DNA of 5,864 nt. Source: Cyclobacteriaceae bacterium (GTDB lineage Bacteria > Bacteroidota > Bacteroidia > Cytophagales > Cyclobacteriaceae). A program made the position numbers and the translations under genes. Positions within the stretch are counted from its first letter, which is position 1. Each line of letters starts with the position of its first letter. The stretch covers positions 1 to 5,864 of the forward strand of contig VFKK01000258.1 in the NCBI GenBank assembly GCA_009885605.1, written 5' to 3'. This document shows, one piece after another, positions 1 to 4,993 of the stretch. A model generated the notes under the pieces. The model worked only from the letters and a program-made list of their open reading frames with translations. It was not told the origin of the DNA and searched no databases.

Positions 1-655
1 GAACCGGAATAGATTTCTTTCCGGCAACCATATCCGATTCAATATCCCGGATGTTATTGATGTTTAAGACTGTAGCGCTGAAGCAGCCTAGGGCAACTCC
101 CAGCAGTATAGCTATCGAATCAAATTGTAGGCTGTGCAAAAAATACGTTCCCAAAACACCCAAAAGGCCGAAAAACAAAAACACGGAAATATCTCCAAAA
201 CCCGCATAGCCATATGGATTGTTTCCTGAAGTGTAGGTGATAGCGGCCCATATCGCAGCCAAACCAAGTCCAAGGAAGATCGCAAATAAGAGCCAATCCT
301 GAACAGCTAAAAAAACAAGTGTTAGCCCTGAAACCAAAGCCAAACCTGAAAACAGAAACATGGCTTTTTTCATTTCCGAAAGTGAAATCAATCCGGATTG
401 AACAGCCCGAATCGGACCCTGTCTATCTGCATGGTCAGCCCCATGTATGGTATCTCCGTAGTCATTTGACAGATTGGAGAGGATTTGAAGGAAAATGGTA
501 GTAAGTGACGCCAGCACCAAAATTTCCCATCGGAAAACTTCTGCATTGGCTGCCATAAAGGAGCCCGCGAAAATGCTGGCTAATGCGAGGGGTAAAGTTC
601 GAAGCCTGACCGCATGGAGCCAGGCTTCTTTTTTTGTTTCAATTGATTTTTTCAC
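1..655 (-). CDS. menA: 1,4-dihydroxy-2-naphthoate polyprenyltransferase MenA (3' end beyond window)
   Basis: MenA attaches the polyprenyl tail to 1,4-dihydroxy-2-naphthoate in the inner membrane, giving demethylmenaquinone. The 218 visible codons hold both Asp-rich motifs of the UbiA superfamily: NLSNDYGD at residues 61-68, followed by GADHADRQGPIRAVQSG, and NNIRDIESDMVAGKKSIPV from about residue 200. The second motif closely resembles the NNLRDI..D...GK stretch of known MenA proteins. The N-terminal AWLHAVRLRTLPLALAS is also typical. About six hydrophobic segments are visible (near 21-38, 45-60, 98-118, 122-140, 153-175 and 180-198). Family members have about 300 residues, so roughly 80 are missing past the left edge. 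The start is GTG at 655-653. An in-frame TGA lies immediately upstream (658-656), and the next ATG (codon 34) would remove the conserved N-terminus, so GTG is effectively forced. The gene starts 16 bp after the gpx stop, which suggests co-transcription. No strong Shine-Dalgarno is visible. Confidence 0.93.
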   Translation of the reverse strand, partial: MKKSIETKKEAWLHAVRLRTLPLALASIFAGSFMAANAEVFRWEILVLASLTTIFLQILSNLSNDYGDTIHGADHADRQGPIRAVQSGLISLSEMKKAMFLFSGLALVSGLTLVFLAVQDWLLFAIFLGLGLAAIWAAITYTSGNNPYGYAGFGDISVFLFFGLLGVLGTYFLHSLQFDSIAILLGVALGCFSATVLNINNIRDIESDMVAGKKSIPV

Positions 656-671
656 TCAGAGTTAGTTCTGA

Positions 672-1256
672 TCAGCCTTCAATTAAGCTTAAGATTTCCT
701 CATCCAAGGGCGTTACTGAAGAAGGGAGAAATTTTAGCAATTCACCTTTTTCGTCCAGGATGTATTTGCAAAAATTCCAGCTTGGCTCCTCGTCATTCCA
801 GCCATTCAACTTTGGATCGGAGAGCCAGCGATAAAGCGGATGTTTGTCGAAACCTTTGACTGAAACTTTTTCGAAAACGGGGAAGGTCACTCCGTAATTT
901 GCGGTGCAAAATTCTTTGATTTCTTCGTTTGATCCAGGCTCCTGACCTCCAAAATTATTGGCAGGGAAGGCCAGAATCACGATTTTGTCACCGTATTTTT
1001 CATTCAATTCCTGAAGGGCAGCATATTGCTTGGTATAGCCACATTTAGATGCCACATTGACAATCATGATTTTTTTACCTTTGTATTGGGAGAAATCAAC
1101 CTCTTTTCCGTCGAGGTCTTTCATCTTGAAATCGTAAAAACTGCTTTCCATATTTTTAGAAGTGGTCATAAATCCTGCCTCCAGCACCTTTGGTCTTTCG
1201 ATTGGCTGCTGACAAGCAATGAGTAGAAGAGAAAATAAAATGATTAGATATTTCAT
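672..1256 (-). CDS. gpx: Glutathione-peroxidase-family thiol peroxidase, predicted lipoprotein
   Basis: This 194-residue protein is a thioredoxin-fold peroxidase of the Gpx/BtuE family, expected to reduce hydrogen peroxide or lipid hydroperoxides. Catalytic positions are visible: Cys72 in NVASKCGYT (peroxidatic Cys where animal enzymes carry selenocysteine), Gln105 in NNFGGQEPG, and Trp160-Asn161 in WNFCKYI. Cys117 in EFCTANYGVTFP sits where thioredoxin-dependent Gpx enzymes have the resolving Cys, so thioredoxin is the likelier reductant (inference). The Cys often found in the FPCNQF motif is Ala here (FPANNF). The N-terminus MKYLIILFSLLLIAC is a lipoprotein signal with lipobox LIAC, so Cys15 should be lipidated and the enzyme should act in the periplasm or at a membrane face. 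The frame stays open upstream to an ATG at 1364. The ATG at 1256 is preferred because the signal peptide begins exactly there and the 36 extra residues are encoded across a palindromic repeat. The leader is A-rich. The gene lies between argS and menA. Confidence 0.93.
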   Translation of the reverse strand: MKYLIILFSLLLIACQQPIERPKVLEAGFMTTSKNMESSFYDFKMKDLDGKEVDFSQYKGKKIMIVNVASKCGYTKQYAALQELNEKYGDKIVILAFPANNFGGQEPGSNEEIKEFCTANYGVTFPVFEKVSVKGFDKHPLYRWLSDPKLNGWNDEEPSWNFCKYILDEKGELLKFLPSSVTPLDEEILSLIEG

Positions 1257-1285
1257 ATGATTTAATTTTTGTTTTTTAAAGGCCA

Positions 1286-1303
1286 TCCCGATAGCTATCG
1301 GGA
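1286..1303. repeat. 18-bp perfect palindrome (REP-like) in the argS-gpx spacer
   Basis: TCCCGATAGCTATCGGGA is its own reverse complement over all 18 bases and lies in the 110-bp spacer between the argS stop and the gpx start. No T-run follows it on either strand, so it is not a standard intrinsic terminator. On the minus strand it is preceded by CTGCGAGATTCC and followed by ATGGCC. From memory, this arrangement resembles short dispersed palindromic repeats in Bacteroidota intergenic regions; I could not search for copies. As RNA it could form a hairpin upstream of gpx. Confidence 0.75.
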
Positions 1304-1366
1304 GGAATCTCGCAGTGTCCGTAATTATAATTCTGCATATCGGATGTGACATGCTCGATTTCATAA

Positions 1367-3157
1367 TTACATACGGTCTGGTACAGTGATACCCAATAAA
1401 CTCATGCCCTTTTTGATTGTTTTGGCGGTTTGTGAAGAAAGAGCAACCCGAAAGGCTAAAACAGTCGGATCGTTCTCTAGAAAGATAGGGACATCCGCAT
1501 AGAATCTGTTGTATTCTTTTGCCAGATCGAAGAGATATTGAGCCAAAACAGAAGGAGAATATTCTTCTCCTGCAATTTCTATTTTTCTTTCGAAATCATT
1601 TAATAAGTAAATCAAATCTGCCTCAGATTCTTCCAGTTGGTTAATTGATGAGAAATCAGTCGTTTTATAATTAACTCCTATTTGCTCAGCTTTTCTTAGA
1701 ATGGAGGCAATTCTGGCATGTGAATATTGGATAAAAGGTCCGGTATTTCCCTGGAATTCGATTGACTCCTGAGGATTGAAAAGCATGCGTTTCTTTGGGT
1801 CCACTTTCAATAAGAAATATTTCAAAGCACCCATTCCCAGCATTTCATAGAGACTGGTTGCCTGCTCGGAACTGAAGCCATCGATTTTGCCCAGTTCTTT
1901 AGTATGCTGTTCGGCGGTATCGATCATCTCCTGCATCAGGTCATCTGCATCCACGACTGTTCCTTCTCTGGATTTCATTTTGCCGGAAGGCAAATCCACC
2001 ATTCCGTAAGATAAATGATAGAGGCCGGAACCGTAAGATCTGCCGAGTTTTCTCATGATCCTGAACAAGACCTCGAAGTGATAATCCTGCTCATTGCCAA
2101 CGACATAAACTGATTTATCGATCTTGGAATCTTTGTATTTCAGGTCGGCCGTACCAAGATCCTGAGTGATGTAAACCGAAGTGCCATCTCCACGCTGAAC
2201 GAGCTTCTGATCTAATCCTTCGTCTGTCAGGTCAACCCAAACAGAGCCATCTGCTTTTTTGAAGAAAACTCCTTTGGATAAGCCTTCTTCCACAATGTCT
2301 TTACCCAGCAAATAGGTTTCTGACTCGTAATAGAACTTGTCAAAGTTGACGCCCATTCTCTTGTAGGTATCTGCAAATCCTGCATAAACCCAGGTATTCA
2401 TTTTCTTCCAAAGGGAAACAACGACTTCGTCATTTGCTTCCCATTTGCGGAGCATATCCTGAGCTTCGAGGATAATCGGAGCATTTTTCTTTGCTTCATC
2501 TTCCGATTGTCCTTCACCCTTGAGAGCTTCTATTTGCTTTTTATATTCCTGGTCAAAAAGCACATAATATTTGCCTGCCAAGTGATCGCCTTTCAGGCCG
2601 GAAGACTCGGGAGTCTCGGTGTTGCCAAAATGCTGATAAGCCACCATGGATTTGCAGATATGAATTCCACGGTCGTTCACCAAGTTGGCTTTGATGACCT
2701 CATATCCATTAGCTTTGAGGATCTCGGCAACCGAATACCCTAGGAAATTATTTCTCAAATGACCCAAATGAAGTGGTTTGTTGGTGTTGGGAGAGGAGTA
2801 CTCTACCATCACTTTTTTGCCATTTGGAGGCAGTTGACCTATACTTTGGTTGACAATAAGTTTTTGGAAAAGATCTACCCAAACGGTCTGATTCAGGACC
2901 AGATTTAGAAAACCTTTGACCACATTGTAATCAGCCACTTCAGCCACATTTTCTTTCAGAAAATCTCCGATTTTGTTTCCGGTAGCCTCCGGTGAAAGTT
3001 TGGAAACTTTCAAATACGTAAAGACTACGAAAGTATAAGTGCCAGCAAATTCCTTTCGGGTGGGCGCAAGGCTGATTTCTTCCAGAGGCAAATCATGGGA
3101 AAAGGAAACCTTAAAAGCTTGTTGAATGCCTTGGGTAATATTTTGTTGAATGTTCAT
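1367..3157 (-). CDS. argS: Arginyl-tRNA synthetase (class I)
   Basis: ArgS charges tRNA-Arg with arginine in the cytoplasm using ATP, and needs the tRNA for amino acid activation. The 596-residue length is normal for the family. Domain order: an N-terminal tRNA-binding (Add-1) region at about residues 1-90; the class I catalytic core with the HxGH signature HLGH at 130-133, preceded by VEYSSPNTNKP and followed by LRNNFLG; a KMSKS-like loop GKMKSREGTVV with KMKS at 393-396; FQGNTGPFIQYSHARI at 468-483; and a C-terminal DALR-type anticodon-binding domain ending in the typical GITVPDRM. The start ATG at 3157 gives an N-terminus of family-like length. Only 8 bp separate this ATG from the inverted-repeat end of the cassette upstream, so the 5' leader is largely cassette DNA. 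The leader is A-rich with no Shine-Dalgarno. The gene appears intact. Confidence 0.98.
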   Translation of the reverse strand: MNIQQNITQGIQQAFKVSFSHDLPLEEISLAPTRKEFAGTYTFVVFTYLKVSKLSPEATGNKIGDFLKENVAEVADYNVVKGFLNLVLNQTVWVDLFQKLIVNQSIGQLPPNGKKVMVEYSSPNTNKPLHLGHLRNNFLGYSVAEILKANGYEVIKANLVNDRGIHICKSMVAYQHFGNTETPESSGLKGDHLAGKYYVLFDQEYKKQIEALKGEGQSEDEAKKNAPIILEAQDMLRKWEANDEVVVSLWKKMNTWVYAGFADTYKRMGVNFDKFYYESETYLLGKDIVEEGLSKGVFFKKADGSVWVDLTDEGLDQKLVQRGDGTSVYITQDLGTADLKYKDSKIDKSVYVVGNEQDYHFEVLFRIMRKLGRSYGSGLYHLSYGMVDLPSGKMKSREGTVVDADDLMQEMIDTAEQHTKELGKIDGFSSEQATSLYEMLGMGALKYFLLKVDPKKRMLFNPQESIEFQGNTGPFIQYSHARIASILRKAEQIGVNYKTTDFSSINQLEESEADLIYLLNDFERKIEIAGEEYSPSVLAQYLFDLAKEYNRFYADVPIFLENDPTVLAFRVALSSQTAKTIKKGMSLLGITVPDRM

Positions 3158-3165
3158 TATTTGTT

Positions 3166-3208
3166 TTTAACCACAGAGGTCACAAGGGTTTGCGCAAAGG
3201 GCACAAAG
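3166..3208 (+). repeat. Left terminal inverted repeat with two 16-bp units
   Basis: After TTTAAC come two copies of a 16-bp unit in the same orientation: CACAGAGGTCACAAGG at 3172-3187 and a degenerate CGCAAAGGGCACAAAG at 3193-3208, 21 bp apart start to start. The outer 20 bases match the right end in inverted orientation at 19 positions. In the argS transcript this sequence forms the leader just before the start codon. Confidence 0.8.
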
Positions 3209-3276
3209 AGGATTGTATATTTTATTTTGAACTTAGAAATTGAGTATTTGAAGGGCCTATGCAGAAAATATAAATT

Positions 3277-3681
3277 CTAAATTTTATTCTCTTTGTCGTT
3301 GATTACTCTTTGAAGCCCGAATTTAAGACGGGTTACATTAAAATTGATCAAAAGCCCCAGTTTAAACTTGCCTAATTTGAGATAATTAATCGTTTGGGCC
3401 AGATGAAGGTCGGAAAGTCTTTCTACGGCCTTAATTTCCAAGACTAATTTTTTCTCTACCAAAACGTCAATTTTATACGCCATTTCGATTCTTAAATCAT
3501 CAATTTCAAGTGCCAAAGGCTTCTCAACTTCGATGAATAAGCCAGATTTTTGAAGTTTCAATGCAAGTACTTGCTTGTAAGCATTTTCCAAAAGACCAGG
3601 TCCGAGTTTCGTATGAACCTCCATGGCCAAACCAATTACCTTAGTAGCTAATTCATCTTCAGACAGGTGTTCGTATTCCAT
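3277..3681 (-). CDS. GxxExxY protein, PD-(D/E)XK nuclease superfamily
   Basis: This 134-residue protein has the full length of the GxxExxY family. The naming motif is visible as GLLENAY (Gly29, Glu32, Tyr35), preceded by the typical helix VIGLAMEVHTKLGPG. A nuclease-like core follows: Asp72 in YKIDVLV, then Glu82 and Lys84 in LEIKAVERL, giving the D...ExK pattern of PD-(D/E)XK enzymes, and a QxxxY-like pair Gln96/Tyr100 in AQTINYLK. The C-terminal LGLLINFNVTRLKFGLQRVIN is also typical. The family is widespread, but its biological role is not established as far as I know. The motif residues are all present, so a DNA-cleaving or DNA-binding activity is plausible but inferred. The start ATG at 3681 matches family N-termini. 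The gene is AT-rich relative to the arginase gene and is enclosed by inverted repeats, unlike everything else in the window. No signal peptide or membrane segment is seen. Confidence 0.93.
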   Translation of the reverse strand: MEYEHLSEDELATKVIGLAMEVHTKLGPGLLENAYKQVLALKLQKSGLFIEVEKPLALEIDDLRIEMAYKIDVLVEKKLVLEIKAVERLSDLHLAQTINYLKLGKFKLGLLINFNVTRLKFGLQRVINDKENKI

Positions 3682-3691
3682 AATTAAAAAA

Positions 3692-3736
3692 CTTTGTGAA
3701 CTCTGTGTCTTAGACTTTGTGACCTCAGTGGTTAAA
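3692..3736 (-). repeat. Right terminal inverted repeat with two 16-bp units
   Basis: Read on the minus strand, TTTAAC is followed by CACTGAGGTCACAAAG (3730-3715), a 7-base spacer TCTAAGA, and CACAGAGTTCACAAAG (3707-3692). The two units agree at 14 of 16 positions and are 23 bp apart start to start. Both point toward the GxxExxY start codon at 3681, so this end also forms that gene's leader or promoter region. The outer end lies 1 bp beyond the arginase stop codon. Confidence 0.8.
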
Positions 3737-3737
3737 C

Positions 3738-4688
3738 CTAAAAATTATCCACCAAAGACTTCGTGGTGATTTCCAGGACTTCGAAAGCGATTTCGGCCAT
3801 GGTGTTTTCAGTGTCAAGAGTCGGATTCACTTCCACGATTTCCCAGCAGCAAACTCTTTTATCCTTGATCAATTCTGCATTCAGCCGGATCGCTTCGTCG
3901 ACGGTCAGACCATTCGGAACAGGTGTTCCAGTGCCTACAGATATTGAACTATCCAGACTGTCTACGTCGAACGAAATGTATATTTGATCGCAACCGGCAA
4001 GGATTTCCAGAGTCTGTGAGGCAACTTTTTTGATTCCGAGTTCACGAACTTCCGCTGTGCTGAAGTTTTTGATGCCGAACTTGTGAATCAGATAATCCTC
4101 GGGTTCCTCAGTATCCCGTACTGAAATAAAAACGATATCCTTTGGTTGAATTTTCGGGGAATCTCCTCCGATCTTTTTGATTTTTTCCCAATATGAAATG
4201 GTTTCAGGTCCTGGTTCATTGACCAGACAATCCTTGTTATCAAGTTGAGTGACCATTGCCAATGGCATTCCGTGCATGTTTCCGGAAGGAGTGGTGTAAG
4301 GTGTGTGTAAATCTGCATGGGCATCAATCCAAACTACTCCAAGACGCTTTTCCGGATTGGCAGCTTTAATCCCCATGATGGTACCGGCGGCTGTGCTGTG
4401 ATCTCCGGCCAAGACGATTGGGAATTTCTTTTCCAATCGCAGCGATTCGATGGTACTGTACACATTTTTCAGAACCTGATAGACCCCGTCAATGTGTTTG
4501 GCGTGTGGGTGATTGTTGCCCCGCCAGAGAAAATTGTTGGCGTCAGGCACATTTATCGGGTCGAACCTGCTGAAGAAGTTTGACTTTTTGTCTAGGCTGG
4601 CAATTTTCAAGGCATCGATTCCCATGCTTGCGCCTCTTGTGCCTGCTGCTATCTCGGAACGCACCTCCACTAGTTTGATTTTACGCAT
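3738..4688 (-). CDS. rocF: Arginase (ureohydrolase superfamily)
   Basis: Arginase hydrolyses L-arginine to L-ornithine and urea at a two-manganese centre in the cytoplasm. The 316-residue protein is of normal length. Metal ligands are visible in order: His97 in LAGDHST, Asp122/His124/Asp126 in DAHADLHTP, and Asp241/Asp243 (with Asp246) in SFDVDSLDSS. Substrate recognition that separates arginase from agmatinase is also present: SGNMHG with Ser135, Asn137 and His139, the TGTPVPNGLT loop, and Glu286 in EIVEVNP. One oddity is His128, where well-studied arginases have Asn (DxHxDxN); this residue contacts the substrate carboxylate in them. The start ATG at 4688 follows an A-rich leader; an AGG touches the ATG and is too close to serve as a normal Shine-Dalgarno. 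The stop TAG at 3738-3740 is 1 bp from the cassette end. Formiminoglutamase or another ureohydrolase is less likely given SGNMHG and EVNP. Confidence 0.92.
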   Translation of the reverse strand: MRKIKLVEVRSEIAAGTRGASMGIDALKIASLDKKSNFFSRFDPINVPDANNFLWRGNNHPHAKHIDGVYQVLKNVYSTIESLRLEKKFPIVLAGDHSTAAGTIMGIKAANPEKRLGVVWIDAHADLHTPYTTPSGNMHGMPLAMVTQLDNKDCLVNEPGPETISYWEKIKKIGGDSPKIQPKDIVFISVRDTEEPEDYLIHKFGIKNFSTAEVRELGIKKVASQTLEILAGCDQIYISFDVDSLDSSISVGTGTPVPNGLTVDEAIRLNAELIKDKRVCCWEIVEVNPTLDTENTMAEIAFEVLEITTKSLVDNF

Positions 4689-4703
4689 CCTTTTTAAAGA
4701 AAT

Positions 4704-4738
4704 AAAAGTTATCAGGGGTTTATATTAGTGAAGCAAAA
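4704..4738 (-). promoter_or_regulatory. Possible Bacteroidota -33/-7 promoter for arginase
   Basis: On the minus strand, TTTTG (4738-4734) is followed after 22 bases by TAACTTTT (4711-4704). This matches seven of eight positions of the Bacteroidota -7 element TAnnTTTG. The spacing is slightly longer than usual (about 19-21). The -7 box lies 15 bp upstream of the arginase ATG, giving a very short leader. The match is weak and could be chance in AT-rich DNA. Confidence 0.28.
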
Positions 4739-4867
4739 GTAGCTAAAAATGCCCGAAAAGCACGCCAGAGACCGATTTTGAGTTTTAAAGTACAAAAACT
4801 GAGTTTAAATTGAATAGGGCTATTTCCTTTTTTGAATTACTGAATTATTACGGTCGAAAGAAGATCT

Positions 4868-4899
4868 TTTGGGATTGAAATGCAGCGATAAATCTTTTG
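4868..4899 (+). promoter_or_regulatory. Possible -33/-7 promoter for the aminotransferase
   Basis: TTTG (4868-4871) and ATCTTTTG (4892-4899) are 20 bases apart, the right spacing for the Bacteroidota sigma factor. However, the -7 box lacks the TA of TAnnTTTG and only its TTTG half matches. It would give a leader of roughly 90 bases before the ATG at 4994. Low confidence. Confidence 0.2.
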
Positions 4900-4993
4900 A
4901 TTTTCAAATGATTTTTCAATTTTGAACTCCCGGCTGTTCCAGTTTAAGCCTCTTTTTCGATATTGGCATTTCTTAAAATAAGTCTTGCCTACC

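Larger units (their letters stand above)
3166..3736. mobile_element. Putative mobile cassette: inverted-repeat-bounded GxxExxY gene unit
   Basis: The outer 20 bases of the two ends are inverted copies differing at one base: 3166-3185 reads TTTAACCACAGAGGTCACAA, and the reverse complement of 3717-3736 has T in place of A after CCAC. Between them lies a single small gene of the PD-(D/E)XK superfamily. The unit ends 1 bp from the arginase stop codon and 8 bp from the argS start. Hand-counted G+C is about 37% over 3301-3660, against about 50% in four 60-base samples of the arginase gene, which fits separate ancestry. I see no convincing target-site duplication, no transposase and no integrase. 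Calling it mobile is inference from the ends, the fit between two genes and the composition. It could instead be an old, immobile insertion. Confidence 0.55.
4689..4993. other. Divergent intergenic region, no gene seen
   Basis: This 305-bp AT-rich region separates the arginase start from the divergent aminotransferase start, so it must hold the 5' control sequences of both genes. I find no credible open reading frame, tRNA, riboswitch or strong hairpin. Only short AT-rich inverted repeats occur, for example TTTGA-TTT-TCAAA at about 4896-4908. Two weak matches to the Bacteroidota promoter pattern are listed separately. Confidence 0.6.

Noticed and set aside
1286..1303. Intrinsic terminator after argS
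   Set aside because: The hairpin is strong, but no run of T follows on the minus strand, where ATGGCC comes next.
1257..1364. In-frame N-terminal extension of the Gpx protein by 36 residues to an ATG 2 bp after the argS stop
   Set aside because: The extension is not Gpx-like, crosses the palindromic repeat, and would bury a lipoprotein signal peptide that begins exactly at the ATG at 1256.
2507..2743. 78-codon plus-strand reading frame inside argS (and similar frames antisense to gpx and arginase)
   Set aside because: These lie fully antisense to well-conserved genes and show no recognisable motif or leader, so they are frame shadows.
3166..3208. CRISPR or tandem repeat array
   Set aside because: Only two degenerate units occur at each end, the units at the two ends are inverted relative to each other, and there are no regular unique spacers.
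3095..3280. 61-codon plus-strand reading frame across the left end of the cassette
   Set aside because: It overlaps the argS N-terminus antisense and is made mostly of repeat sequence. No protein family features are visible.
3166..3736. Ordinary insertion sequence
   Set aside because: There is no DDE, serine, tyrosine or HUH transposase in the unit and no clear target-site duplication, so a standard IS call is not supported.
4784..4803. AT-rich inverted repeat AGTTTT/AAAACT as a terminator or operator
   Set aside because: The stem is only six A/T-dominated base pairs with an eight-base loop, which is expected by chance in such DNA.
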